From Margaritifera margaritifera (Eukaryota; Mollusca; Bivalvia; Unionida; Margaritiferidae), in the NCBI GenBank assembly GCA_029931535.1, contig JAQPZY010001190.1:1323001-1387000 (forward strand): DNA of 64,000 bases, read 5' to 3'. Shown here in pieces: positions 36,001-43,699 of this stretch. The first letter of the stretch is position 1. Every line of letters begins with the position of its first letter. The notes beneath the pieces are model-generated. The model saw only the letters and a list, made by a program, of their open reading frames with translations, was not told where the DNA came from and did no database searches. Position numbers and translations under genes: made by a program.

Positions 36001-36127
36001 GTTACATTGACAACAGTTTTTGCCACTGTTGTTTTAAGGGTTTGGACTTCTGCAAGGGACAGCCCTGTGATTCTTGAAATGTCAGCATTTGACAGAGTCA
36101 GTATGGATTCAAAACTGTCAAGATGAG
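14972..36127 (-). CDS. XRCC3: DNA repair protein XRCC3 (RAD51 paralogue), partial: five internal exons
   Basis: XRCC3 forms a complex with RAD51C (CX3) in the nucleus and supports RAD51-dependent homologous recombination. Joining 36127-35990, 24273-24187, 21601-21479, 18991-18846 and 15184-14972 gives about 235 codons without a stop. All four junctions are in phase and all introns are GT-AG. In order the protein shows an N-terminal helical region ([20 protein letters not shown]), the linker to [15 protein letters not shown], a Walker A motif GESASGKT, the XRCC3-specific block [28 protein letters not shown], a Walker B strand LIIIDSV and the end VICINQ. Block order and wording match XRCC3 better than RAD51, RAD51C or DMC1. 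The first ~20 residues and the C-terminal ~90 residues are not found; the 3' exon may lie beyond position 1. The gene reads as intact where visible. Confidence 0.93.
15185..16290. other. XRCC3 intron, no feature recognised
   Basis: AT-rich intronic sequence with no recognisable element. It forms the first part of the 3.66-kb intron between exons d and e. Confidence 0.6.
16294..16365 (+). repeat. tRNA-like sequence (SINE head or tRNA pseudogene)
   Basis: The 72-nt stretch GACCATT...GTGGTC has an A box TGGCCTAGTGG and a B box GGTTTGAGTCC at tRNA spacing. The ends GACCATT and TGTGGTC pair over five of seven positions. Stem pairing elsewhere is poor and the B box has GGTTTGA in place of GGTTCGA. 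It therefore looks like a tRNA-derived SINE head or a decayed tRNA rather than a working gene. Confidence 0.5.
16366..17878. other. XRCC3 intron, no feature recognised
   Basis: AT-rich intronic DNA. CATCA/ATCATC-rich simple sequence occurs near 17340-17420. No exon was seen. Confidence 0.5.
17879..18003. repeat. Local ~70-bp direct duplication
   Basis: ACTGATTATGAATGAAGTGT...TTTGTTACCTGGCGTCTTTG is followed by a second copy, ACTGATTATGAATGACATGT...TTTGTTACCCAGCGCCTTTG. The pair is diverged and noncoding. Confidence 0.75.
18581..18655 (+). repeat. SINE-core-like sequence
   Basis: Reads TTGTGCCCTTGAGCAAGGCA, then CTTAATC...CCAGTCAACC and CAGCTGTAAATGAGTACCTG. The GAGCAAGGCACTT...CCCAGCTGTAAATGAGTACC wording is that of a core widely shared by animal SINEs (from memory). 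A poorer relative is at 24705-24740 (TGTGTCCTTGAGCAAG). Confidence 0.55.
18846..18991 (-). CDS. XRCC3: XRCC3 exon d
   Basis: 146 nt. The acceptor is a pure T run ending TTTTTCAG before 18991; the donor is GACTAT|GTGAGT after 18846. It encodes [18 protein letters not shown], then [20 protein letters not shown] and [10 protein letters not shown]. [15 protein letters not shown] is a hallmark of XRCC3. The polypyrimidine tract lies 7-20 nt from the edge of a repeat that starts at about 19009. Confidence 0.95.
19009..20042. mobile_element. Possible Tigger-like non-autonomous element (CAGT...ACTG ends)
   Basis: Starts CAGTTAAACCCCTCAAAACC and ends TTTTTAATATTTTCACTG followed by TA. Within it, the CTCAAAACCGAA motif recurs at about 19985-20000. 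The ends pair only in the outer bases, and the left flank is CA rather than TA. Boundaries are uncertain. It sits immediately beside the polypyrimidine tract of XRCC3 exon d. Confidence 0.4.
20043..21478. other. XRCC3 intron, no feature recognised
   Basis: AT-rich intronic DNA without supported exons. Confidence 0.5.
21479..21601 (-). CDS. XRCC3: XRCC3 exon c (Walker A)
   Basis: 123 nt. The acceptor TTCTGTACAG precedes 21601 and the donor GGAG|GTATAC follows 21479. It encodes [20 protein letters not shown], then [28 protein letters not shown] fits GxxxxGK[ST], so the ATP-binding loop is intact. The open frame in the other register at this place is a shadow. Confidence 0.95.
21675..21901. repeat. 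116-bp-period direct duplication
   Basis: Two near-identical ~111-bp units starting ACTCAAAGCAATAATCCAAA (21675 and 21791) and ending CACCTGTTAATTTTT. The near-identity suggests a recent event. It lies just 5' (in gene orientation) of XRCC3 exon c. Confidence 0.95.
21902..22626. other. XRCC3 intron, no feature recognised
   Basis: Nothing recognised. Confidence 0.5.
22627..22714. repeat. Large inverted repeat (hairpin, ~33-bp arms)
   Basis: The arm TTGTCAGCATCAGAAAATCT (within 22627-22659) is matched by its inverted copy within 22682-22714 with very few mismatches. The loop is about 22 nt. Outer bases TCATGTC and GACATGA extend the pairing. This could be a small fold-back element. Confidence 0.85.
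22723..24186. other. XRCC3 intron with one microsatellite
   Basis: The only structured part is (TA)n followed by (CA)n at 24031-24072. No exon is supported. Confidence 0.6.
24187..24273 (-). CDS. XRCC3: XRCC3 exon b (linker before Walker A)
   Basis: 87 nt. The acceptor TTTTTGCAG precedes 24273 and the donor AAGAG|GTAAGA follows 24187. It encodes [15 protein letters not shown], then [14 protein letters not shown]. The LSxGCxxLDxxLxGG pattern is the standard lead-in to the ATPase core of RAD51 paralogues. Confidence 0.93.
24274..25689. other. Start of the 11.7-kb XRCC3 intron, no feature recognised
   Basis: AT-rich intronic DNA with a possible SINE-core scrap near 24705-24740. Nothing else is recognised. 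Confidence 0.5.
25690..26852. repeat. 32-bp satellite array, about 35 copies
   Basis: Head-to-tail units of 32 bp reading GGCCCCTTATTGACCCATTT then ATAATACCTATA. Variants are structured. Copies between about 26230 and 26570 carry ACATATA where flanking copies carry ACCTATA, and TTATTG and TTACTG alternate in runs. The block pattern implies expansion of multi-unit segments. It lies in an XRCC3 intron. Confidence 0.97.
26884..27029. repeat. 16-bp minisatellite, about 9 copies
   Basis: Units of ATTATTTATATTTTGT with a T/C change at one site. The apparent hydrophobic open frames ([17 protein letters not shown]) are repeat artefacts. Confidence 0.95.
27421..27720. repeat. DIRS-like left terminus with internal inverted repeat
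   Basis: AATACTTACCTGATTATAAT (27420-27440) is matched in inverted form by TATTATGATCAGGTAAGTAT (27679-27699), so this terminus can fold on itself. AATCCAGCCTTCCCAAG and GGGAAGGCTTAGAAGG extend the pairing. Nearly the same segment is at 63483-63760. Confidence 0.8.
28090..28605 (-). pseudogene. Tyrosine recombinase domain of the DIRS-like element
   Basis: Minus-strand reading shows FCHCKD-like text: [20 protein letters not shown], then [20 protein letters not shown], then (one frame over) [13 protein letters not shown], and after a stop NYSLTDII and [12 protein letters not shown]. The order P-x-x-L-xx-Y-L-xxT, then H-x-x-R, then the SL-DI...GLW...TF-SFY tail is that of DIRS recombinases. The HEVR box (second and third of the RHR triad) is visible. 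The tail reads TFTSFDF where family members have the nucleophilic tyrosine after TFTSF, so it appears catalytically dead. Confidence 0.75.
29051..29940 (-). pseudogene. RNase H-like and post-RT region of the DIRS-like element
   Basis: Fragments in shifting frames on the minus strand include [13 protein letters not shown] (near 29895-29850), [12 protein letters not shown] (near 29640-29600) and [20 protein letters not shown] (29370-29310), then [20 protein letters not shown] and [10 protein letters not shown]. The DALSLNW-x-D-x-xYTFSPYS block and the following ILIAP-like line are characteristic of DIRS polyproteins. At least three frame changes are needed, so it is dead. Confidence 0.7.
30170..30366 (-). 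pseudogene. DIRS-like reverse transcriptase, second part
   Basis: Reads [20 protein letters not shown], then [20 protein letters not shown] and RIMD. This is the HIPV...LRF...YQFxxLPFGLS signature of DIRS/Ty3-type reverse transcriptases. It resumes in frame exactly where the mariner element ends, from the part upstream of the insertion. Confidence 0.85.
30368..31674 (-). mobile_element. Complete 1.3-kb mariner element nested in the DIRS-like reverse transcriptase
   Basis: Terminal inverted repeats of about 28 bp: GAGGGGTATTTAAAAAGTTC at the left and its near-complement GAACTTTTCAAATAACCCTC at the right. Both continue to AATATT. TA precedes the left end (30366-30367); CA, one transition from TA, follows the right end (31675-31676). 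The size is normal for mariner. The transposase lies on the minus strand between the ends. Confidence 0.9.
30560..31482 (-). pseudogene. Mariner transposase, frameshifted
   Basis: The start ATG at 31482 is followed by [20 protein letters not shown] and in-frame stops. Further on come [25 protein letters not shown]-stop-YTVEDIS and [11 protein letters not shown]. After a frameshift it reads [20 protein letters not shown] and [20 protein letters not shown], then [21 protein letters not shown] holds the first catalytic aspartate. The second box reads LHANAH where the family has HDN, so that aspartate is lost. The third box SPDLGPSDF (the D34D aspartate) is present. Several stops and at least two frameshifts make it inactive. 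Confidence 0.88.
31676..31959 (-). pseudogene. DIRS-like reverse transcriptase, first part
   Basis: Reads [20 protein letters not shown], then [20 protein letters not shown]. After a frameshift it reads [13 protein letters not shown]. The order SRLFLVxKxSGxxxPVxDLSxLN, then FRxE, then [10 protein letters not shown] is RT motifs 1 to 3. The last block flows directly into YLHIPV on the far side of the mariner insertion. Confidence 0.85.
31960..32559. other. DIRS-like element, unassigned upstream part
   Basis: Contains a 65-bp direct duplication (TATACAGGTGAAATCAGCCA ... GTGAACACCATGAA, near 32100-32160 and 32166-32226). No gag or other coding frame was recognised. Confidence 0.6.
32560..32884. 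repeat. 36-bp minisatellite, 9 copies, derived from the DIRS-like terminus
   Basis: Nine near-perfect 36-bp units reading ATGGGATTTGGCACCAATCC then TTCTATCTATGGCAAG. One C/T change occurs in the seventh copy. The unit has no stop in several frames on both strands, which produces four overlapping repetitive open frames; these are not evidence of a protein. A single copy of the motif in inverse orientation occurs at 27566-27595 and another at 63622-63650. Confidence 0.95.
32965..33045. repeat. DIRS-like right terminus
   Basis: CTTGGAAGGGCTGGATTTGT followed by GAGG..., and TTATGATTGGGTAATGTA near 33027-33044, are inverted matches to 27421-27470. The outer boundary is approximate. Confidence 0.7.
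33046..33571. other. XRCC3 intron, nothing recognised
   Basis: Contains a T run near 33250-33270. No element or exon was recognised. Confidence 0.5.
33572..33780. mobile_element. Two-hairpin MITE, copy at 33.6 kb
   Basis: Ends TACTGTACATACTCATGTGT and GGGAGTATATACAGTA. The first hairpin is CAAACAACACAGACCCTGAT ... AGATCAGGGTCTATGTTGTT. The second hairpin is damaged (only the left arm CAAACTGCATAGACCCAGAT and part of its return). Same family as 43480, 46946 and 52733. Confidence 0.85.
33781..35989. other. XRCC3 intron with a dispersed repeat pair
   Basis: AAGTTTCAGCTGAATACAG plus the following ~70 bp occurs at about 34338-34415 and again at 35350-35425. The second copy has a TATATA stretch and AAACTTTAACACAACATCTC in place of the first copy's ACATAACACAGAATCTTAAT. 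A C-rich patch (CCCTCCCTCCCCCCCCCC) lies near 34002-34020. No exon was recognised. Confidence 0.5.
35990..36127 (-). CDS. XRCC3: XRCC3 exon a (N-terminal domain)
   Basis: 138 nt. The acceptor TTTTCTTTTCAG precedes 36127 and the donor ACAG|GTAATTC follows 35990. It encodes [20 protein letters not shown], then [17 protein letters not shown] and VVNVTPVT. It enters with two bases of a split codon and leaves with one, matching the next exon. By alignment from memory this is the helix-hairpin-helix-like N-terminal part, about residues 20-65 of the family. Confidence 0.9.
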
Positions 36128-37217
36128 CTGAAAAGAAAATTAAAAAATGAATGTACTTTTTTGGCAATGTCCTGACTCACTTGCAAAAGTAGGCAATAGT
36201 TGGGATCAATATTTCAGCATCCATTGTTGCACCGAAGATGAGCTGTCATGGAGACATTTCTTTTTTTCACATTTGTCTTTTTATAATGATCAATTATAAT
36301 ATAAGGAGATTTGTCAGATAAACAGTTCCAGTGAACATATATTTCTTTGGATCACCCTAAGTACTAACATTACACATAATCAAGTTTTGAATTATTGATT
36401 TATGCCACAAAATTTTCTTGTGCCCCAAGTCGTTGCTTTTGCAGGCAAGGAACAGTGAAGCTTGTGCAGAACTTTTCTTTTTAAAAAGGGGCAACTTTTT
36501 TTGTTCTTAAAGAATTCTTACAAAATTCAAACATCTTTACATTTTCATTATAGCCATTGATATGTTCCTTCTCTAGGAGAGGGATTATATTTCTATGACA
36601 GTAATTAGGTGATTGAAAGATGTTCAAATTCTTAGTTTGATGCATACATTTTTAAATAAATGGTTATACATGTGCACAGTACACTATGCTAGAAAAGCAC
36701 AATAATAATACATTGTTTTTAGAGCAGGAGGATATGTGCACCAATAACTGAATAAAAGTAATTTTCAAAACCTTGATATTGCTCTGTCATTTAAACAGTC
36801 ATTGAAGTTATTGGATGATAACTCTACAACTCTATATAGCTTTTTAGACCAAACTTAACTGAATATTTATCAAGTGTTTACTGGTTGTTGTGCGACAGAA
36901 CAAAAAACTAAGCATAAAAAAGCCGTGATACCCAAAATCTCTACACTGGCAATCTATCTGACTATTACCTTGATATTTGCATACATGTGAGAAGTCCAAA
37001 ATGCACATGCAGATTTGAGTTTCCAATGCAGGAGTTTTGCAGTCCAATGAAGATTTTTCATTGACATATTTTTTTCTCAAAAAGAGCATTTTAACCAAAA
37101 TTTAGAATCAATTCAAAGTTTGTGCAATTCAAACATATAAGGAAAGAAAAAAAGAAAACAATTCTGAATCTGTCTTTCATTTTCTCAGGGGACAAATTAA
37201 TAAATAAGTAGCAGTTT
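36128..37217. other. Spacer upstream of XRCC3 exon a, nothing recognised
   Basis: The first XRCC3 coding exon should lie at higher coordinates than 36127, but no stretch here matches the expected short N-terminus. A minus-strand frame at 37098-36844 with a donor-like CAAG|GTAATA does not resemble XRCC3. Confidence 0.4.
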
Positions 37218-37615
37218 GTGAAATCAATTAATATGGCACCCTTTGTCTCTTTCTCGATCCAATCAATTAATATGGCACCCTCTGTCTATTTCTCTATCCA
37301 ATCAATTCATATGGCACCCTTTGTCCATTTCTCTATCCAATCAATTCATATGGCACCATTTGTCCATTTCTCTATCCAATCAATTAATATGGCACCCCTT
37401 TGTCCGTTTCTCTATCCAATCAATTAATATGGCACCCTTTGTCCGTTTCTCTATCCAATCAATTCATATGGCACCCCTTTGTCCGTTTCTCTATCCAATC
37501 AATTCATATGGCACCCTTTGTTTTTCTCTATCCAATCAATTCATATGGCACCCTTTGTCAATTTCTCTATCCAATCAATTAATATGGCACCCCTTTGTCT
37601 GTTTCTCTATCCAAC
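37218..37615. repeat. 39/40-bp minisatellite, about 10 copies
   Basis: Units read CAATTCATATGGCACCCTTT then GTCCATTTCTCTATCCAAT. Some copies have TTAATATGG in place of TTCATATGG. Some have one extra C (CACCCCTTTG), and one is shortened (TTGTTTTTC). The one-base indels throw the reading frame. Confidence 0.95.
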
Positions 37616-38734
37616 CTGATATTATGAAATAAAAGCAAATACAAGTAAAATGTAACTATAAACAAATCATGCATGCCAATTAAAGGGTGATATTTTACCG
37701 AAAATGGGAGAGGGGTCAGTCAAAATGAGCAGGTCAATTTTTTTTTTTTTTCAATCTTAGTTCTCGTGCTTTTATCTACACTAACACCCTGTACCATACT
37801 TCGCCCCTTCCTTATTTTACTGCAGCTATTTTCATCTTAGTAACAATTTGTCAGTTAGACGTGCACTGTCTGGGTTGCTCCTAAGAATTCGACAGTATTT
37901 GGAGATGGTTTTAGACGATCGCAATTAGGATGGACTACAAGTGCATAGCTCCAAAGCCTTACGGCATATGAAATATTTACTTAGACAGAACTAGTGAGAA
38001 CCTCTGTTTATAGCTGATAAGATCCTAGGACTCAGATCAAGTTGTGATGGTCTAGACATTTAAAAAATTAACTTATCTAGCATTTCATATGTTAGAGTAT
38101 TTGGATTTCGCGGAAAATGGCAATGGGTGTGACAAAATTCGATACCGATCACGGTTTGACAGACTCCGATACCGATCCCGGTCGTTGAAGATAGACACGG
38201 TATTATAGTTCTAAGCTAATGCCATGGGATCATCGTATTTTGAAGATACCAAACTTCCAAGTAACAATACATTAAACTTTAGTTAACGTCGGTAGTCTGG
38301 ATAATATTAAAAATACTAGATCTTTACGAGCTATTTTATCAAAACAACATAAAACAAATGTGAAAATATTAAAACAGACATGCACGTTGGGAATTTCATA
38401 TACAAAACACAGTACAGACTCATTTTATATATGACTATGTACAATTACAAAAGAAACATCAGACAAACTACAATATATACTTGTATATACGGCGATCCCA
38501 TAGCAATAAATCAGAACTCTAATACATTATAATGCTGTGGAATCATCAATGGAATTGTTTCCCGTCTTCTCTGACCCATTTCCCCAAGTAATTCGAATAT
38601 GAAATCATACATAGTTAGATTGAAGGTTACCAAGAGCATCATCCGCGTTTTAGAATTAACAGGTGGAATAAAAATCAGTTTGAGTAAAAATCCAGTCATC
38701 CGCAAGATTACAACTTACTCCGATAGAGAGATTT
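37616..38734. other. Spacer with scattered CpG, nothing recognised
   Basis: CpG-bearing text occurs near 38105-38200 (GATACCGATCACGG, GATACCGATCCCGG, a short direct repeat). It could be upstream regulatory DNA, but I see no promoter motif or exon that I can support. Confidence 0.35.
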
Positions 38735-39245
38735 TGTAGTAGAAGTAATAGTAGCAGTAGTAGTAGAAATAGTAGTAGAAGTAGCAGTAGAAGTAGTAGT
38801 AGAAGAAGTAGAAGTAGTAGCAGTAGTAGTAGAAGTAGTAGTAGTAGTAGAAGTAGTAGTAGTTGTAGAAGTAGTAGAAGTTGAAGCAATAGTAGTAATA
38901 GTCGATGTAGTAGTAGTAGTAGCAGTAGTAGAAGTAGTAATAGTAGAAGTAGCAGTATTAGATGTAGTAGTTAGTAGTAGAAGTAGTTGCAGTAGCAGTA
39001 GAAGAAGTAGTAGTTGTAGTAGTTGTTGTTGTAGAAGTAGTAGTAGTAGAAGCAATAGTTGTAGTAGAAGTAGTAGCAGTAGTAGCAGCAGTAGAAAGTA
39101 GTAGAAGTAGCAGTAGTAGTTGAAGTAGTAGAAGTAGTTAGTAGTATAAGTAGTAGCAGTAGAAGTAGTAGTAGAAGTAGCAGTTGTAGTAGGAGAAGTA
39201 GTAATAGTTGTATTAGTAGTAGTAATAGTAGTAGTAGAAAGATAG
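38735..39245. repeat. Imperfect (AGT)n microsatellite, ~510 bp
   Basis: Almost pure mixture of AGT, AGA and AGC trinucleotides. Minus-strand poly-leucine and poly-threonine frames are artefacts. Confidence 0.97.
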
Positions 39246-41340
39246 ATCATGCACAGTATACCATTTTCTCATTAGCGGGATACGATAACACTAAAATAAA
39301 TCCCAAATGTCTAGTGCACTAGCACCACACACCAACCGACGCAGATAGGTGCCACGCCAAAATAAAAACTCAATATCCAGTAGCGGAGCCATACCATCGT
39401 GATATTTGAAACATTGCTAAAATAAATGGAGATGACAGAATCACTAAACCTGATTACTAGCGCAGCACATGCCATTTTTCGGGTAATTGAATAGCGAAGA
39501 TTGTGTCTTCGGCGTCGGAATCGAGGTGTCTCGAAGGGACAACGACACACATGCAAAGCATGATTTTATTCTTGATAAATAGACAAAGTCAAATTGGAAA
39601 AAGATTGGGAGGACAATACCAGCAATAACCCCATTTATTTAGAATCGTGCTCTGCACGTGTGCCTTTGGTACAATTTGAAAAGTACAAACAGAAATTAAA
39701 TATAGCTATTGCAAATGGAACATTAAAAAAATGGTAAAAATGTCAGTCAAAAAGAGAAATAACGAACGAATAAAAGACATTTAAAATCTCCGTTAGTGCT
39801 AGAGCTGCTAAAATTTCCAATCATTGTCAGATGTTGAAATCTACCATGTGACATCAACGATTAGCAGATTTCTCAAACCAAAAGGATGATTAAATGACTC
39901 CAAACGGAATAAGATACTTCAATGTATTTTGGTATTACCTCTAACTGAATCGAGTGCAAGTTTGATAACTATCAAATATATTGATTTGAACAAGCAACGT
40001 CGGAGCCTCTGCAAAGCAGAACAGGAAATAAAAAATCTGAAGATGTCGAATACTGTGAAAAATTTTCAGAGCACACGAGCACAGTGTGTTCAGCACAATA
40101 TGGATAAAATATTCATGATAAATAAATGTGTACTGGTTTCTTTATTGTTGATCCATTTGTGCCTTTTACCACAATTGTTATCGCAAACCTTTTTTTTTTT
40201 TTTTTTTTTTAGTTTGTATACTTTTTTTTTTTTTTTTTTTTTTATTGAACACAAGGTGTCAGGATTTTACATATTCCCCTACATCACCACCTGACCTGGT
40301 GTACGGGGCATTATCTTAAATTATTTTGCGTCCTTATCTTTTACATGTGTTCCCTACACAACACACACACACATGCACACACAGACACTTACATTCACAA
40401 TTATTGTACACAAAGTCATACTTGCATACAAACCCCAAGATGTTTTAAATTGCCTTAAAAAAAAAAAAAAATCATGTACCAAAAGTTGATAATAGGATCC
40501 ACAAAGTTGATAATAGGATCCACAAACCTAATTCTAGGAGCGTCTGTCTATCATGCAATAAAGCCTTTCGGAGAAAATAGCCTAAACAAGACTGTTCAAG
40601 ATTTACTCAAACGATTTTTTTTAAAAATTTGTTTACATTATTATTTATTAAATTTTTTTTTTCTTTTCTTTTTTTTTTTTGTATTTTTTGTTGTTGTTGT
40701 TTCTTTGTTTTTCTGTGCTTTTCCATCTTTTTCCTAGAAGATGCTTTATCCTTTTTGGACCAGTTTTCCCTTGCTGTCATAAACCTAGCCTGCGATCAAT
40801 TAATGCATTCTCGTTTTTGCTCAGGATTGGTCAGATCAAATGGAGAACACTGAACAACATGATCAATGTTATCAATGTTGTCTAAATAATCATGACTAAT
40901 ACCTTCAGGTTTTCTTAAGTTTAGCCATCTACAGTAAAATTCAGTTGATGGTACACAGAGTATTTGTAATATTATGTCTCATTTTTAGTTTTGTTTTTGT
41001 GTTTGTAAAATTATATTTATTGTCATGTGAATTATTTGTAAGATTTCATCATTGTGGTATCTTTGTCCAAAATATTTGTTGTAGTGCTCCCAGTTTTCTT
41101 CTCTGCATTGTCCAGTGTACTTTCTTTGTCTTATTCTCTATTTTCTTTCATCCATTTCTTTTCATGTATTCTACAGTACTCATTATTGCAAGGTTTGCAA
41201 CAGCTTATGTTTCAAAAACAATCTCGTTTATTGAAACAACTAAATTTCAAACTATTTTAACTGCTTAAGGTAAACTTGTACAAGAAACTCCTTTATCATG
41301 TTAAAATAATATTGATCACACTTACAAAATGCGTTAGAAA
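39246..41340. other. Spacer with poly(T) tracts
   Basis: Two long T runs at about 40189-40211 and 40221-40243, and T-rich text near 40650-40690. A CpG-bearing patch is at 39460-39545. No exon, RNA gene or element boundary was recognised. Confidence 0.45.
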
Positions 41341-42365
41341 TAAATGGAACGTGAACAAAATGAAAACCAAGAAGAATCTAAAATTGACAAATCATCAGAG
41401 AAAGTAACTGCACAAAAGCCAAAAAAATCCATGTATACTTAAACTTGGAAGACAACATCGAAAACATTGAAAGGAATTTAGCAAAGTCACAACTGAACAT
41501 TTAAAGAAGGGACAAGAAGATTCTAAAACATCACAAGATGAAAGGAAAGATAAAAGTTCAAGAACTTCAAATAAAATATATTATTGGTATTTAACAGGCG
41601 GTGGTGTAGCTGTATCAAGTATCTTGCTCATTTGCTCAAAAAATAAAATTAATTTTATTTTGCAGAGTCTTCAACATCCAATTGTAAAATATCTTCAAAA
41701 TTGACACTGAAGAATGAAGCAAAGTACAACAAGAAAATAAAACTATATCTGTACCATTGCCAAAAACCAAGTGTATCCAAAGTACAATCTTACCACCCAA
41801 TGCCAGAAATGCTTGGGTTTTTTTCCAGCTATAAATAGCCTATATTTTACCTACAGACAAATGTCGAGTGAAACAACAAATAGTATCAGCCTAATTTAAT
41901 ATGCATCACTAAACTCTCACAGTTTCATATAGCATGCTGTTGTAGAAGTTGTTCAAATATCAATAGGTCCACCATCAAACACAGATACTGAGCAAATTGT
42001 AAAACCAATTATTCCGTTTTCACTTGGTCAATTCACAATCAAGTACCTAATAGCGCATGAACATTTACCTGACATAATTGTTCACACATTGTACAAACAA
42101 ACGTGAAATCAAATTTACATTGCTAAATGCTTTAATTTCTTTGATAATAATAGCATAGCTTTTGCATAGCAATAAATGTCAACTGAAACGAAAACGTTAT
42201 CGACACTATTTACATGCAACATTAAACTCACCTCTTATGGTAGTTTACAACATTCAATACAAAAAATGCTATTGAGGTTTACAATTAGTCCAACATCAAG
42301 TATGGATATTGAAAAAAATAGTAAAGCTTATTATTTCAGTTTCATTAGAAAAATTGTAACTCAAT
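41341..42365 (+). pseudogene. Coding-like relics of an unrecognised gene, with an internal duplication
   Basis: I do not recognise the family. Open pieces follow each other in different plus-strand frames. A charged start (MEREQNENQEESKIDKSSEK, 41344) comes first. A stretch ending GQEDSKTSQDERKDKSSRTS, then IYYWYLTGGGVAVSSILLIC (41500-41720), looks like a charged linker followed by one membrane segment. The third, ISIGPPSNTDTEQIVKPIIP (near 41965-42025), runs on through about 30 further codons. A unit near 41862-42060 is repeated, diverged, at 42173-42370 (offset about 311 bp). The frames are broken by stops and shifts. It may be a decayed lineage-specific gene or part of an unknown element. 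Confidence 0.35.
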
Positions 42366-42494
42366 AAATTAGTACCTCTGGCTCAAAGAATAAAAACATT
42401 TCTATTATGAAAAGCGAGACACGGAAAAATGTTAAAATAAAAAATGCATTACAATATAAAACATCTACCGGTAGGTCAGTAAATTTGGTTACCA

Positions 42495-42840
42495 CTAACT
42501 AGTCATAGCTCTCTCTTTCCTATCTGTAAATAGCACAGCCACAGGAGAAAAAGTACCAAGTGCACCTCCATTATACCCTACACTGCTATTGCACTTGGCA
42601 CAGGCTTGTCCCTCTTGAGCAACGCCAACTGACAATTGTCTTAATTTGGGGTTGCAAAAGAAATGAACAAGATTGAAAATTATTTCATTAAAGAGAGTTT
42701 TGAATTCAGTAGAGGTTAGCATCACATCAGTTTCAGATTGTATGAGTATAACAGAGTCTGGATTTGGGACTTGCAGGAATAGCTACCAGTGTAATTGTTC
42801 CTTTGGCATTTAGAGGGATTGGTACAACATTATTAGGATT
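42495..42840 (-). pseudogene. Coding-like minus-strand relic of unknown family
   Basis: The minus strand reads NVVPIPLNAKGTITLVAIPA, shifts frame, then gives PDSVILIQSETDVMLTSTEF, KTLFNEIIFNLVHFF and LSVGVAQEGQACAKCNSSVG, and ends RKERAMTS with a stop. Residue composition looks protein-like across the shift, unlike most of the noise in this window. No motif was recognised apart from one C-x2-C. It has the opposite orientation to the relics at 41.3-42.4 kb. Confidence 0.3.
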
Positions 42841-42909
42841 TGTTGAAAAAGCTTTCAAGGAAAAATTGATATGCAACAAAGTTTGAAAACATGATGATAT
42901 AATAACACC

Positions 42910-42919
42910 CATGTATATG

Positions 42920-42984
<65 letters not shown>
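42910..42984. repeat. (TA)n then (GA)n microsatellite
   Basis: TATATATATATATA runs directly into AGAGAGAG for about 45 bp. Confidence 0.97.
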
Positions 42985-42987
<3 letters not shown>

Positions 42988-43479
42988 ATTGTCCAAACAA
43001 ACTTTGAGATAAATTTATCTGTGTATTTAGAATATCATCTTTTAATTTTCTAAAATAACGTTGACTTCAAATGCAGTAAGAACAGAAGTATCATTACTTG
43101 AAGGAAATGGTGTGTAGTATGCCAGTTCAATACCAGCAAAAAGTATACAAAACTCTCACAGGTGGAACTTACCTATGTCTTCCAATACAAGAAACAATGA
43201 TCAGGGAAGCTAACAGGCTTGCTATCTTTTACCGTCATTTTTGGTGTTGCATCCATGATAGTTTGTCATCACTGGTGATGGCACTTACTGTACTATAAGA
43301 CAGACAGGATAGAAATCCATCTTTTTATATATACCAAATAGCATCCATTACAACATTACAACAAGTATGCAGTCAGTTCTTATCATTTGAGGAGAACAGG
43401 ATAGAGGTTGCAAGATTTATGATAGATAAGCCAATTTCTACAATTTGAAGCATTTAACACAGAGAAAAAATGTGGAAAC
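42985..43479. other. Spacer with one coding-like plus-strand stretch
   Basis: 43098-43298 on the plus strand is open, and reads MPVQYQQKVYKTLTGG then YLCLPIQETMIREANRLAIF. It has no recognised family and no splice partner. It may belong to the same decayed locus as 41.3-42.8 kb. Confidence 0.25.
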
Positions 43480-43699
43480 TACCATCGATACTCGTGTATA
43501 AATCGGGTCAAATGCAAACAACATAGACCCTGATCTGTCGTCGCATTATGCGCCGGCAGATCAGGGTCTATGTTGTTTGTTCCACTAAGTAGTCCTTACA
43601 AACTGCATGGACCCAGATCTGCCGGCACATTACGCAATGGCAGATCTGGGTCTATGTAGTTCACAGTTGGTATTGGCTTATACACGAGTATATATGGTA
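43480..43699. mobile_element. Two-hairpin MITE, copy at 43.5 kb (most complete)
   Basis: Terminal repeats are TACCATCGATACTCGTGTAT and ATACACGAGTATATATGGTA. The left hairpin arm CAAACAACATAGACCCTGAT (plus CTG) returns as CAGATCAGGGTCTATGTTGT. The right hairpin arm CAAACTGCATGGACCCAGAT returns as CAGATCTGGGTCTATGTAGT. Each hairpin is about 65-70 bp with a short loop containing GCATTATGCG-like text. Confidence 0.92.

Noticed and set aside
36844..37098. XRCC3 first exon
   Set aside because: Donor-like CAAG|GTAATA is in a usable phase, but the upstream residues do not resemble the conserved N-terminus of the family.
38708..39250. Minus-strand Thr/Leu-rich frame of 180 codons
   Set aside because: It is the translation of an (AGT)n microsatellite.
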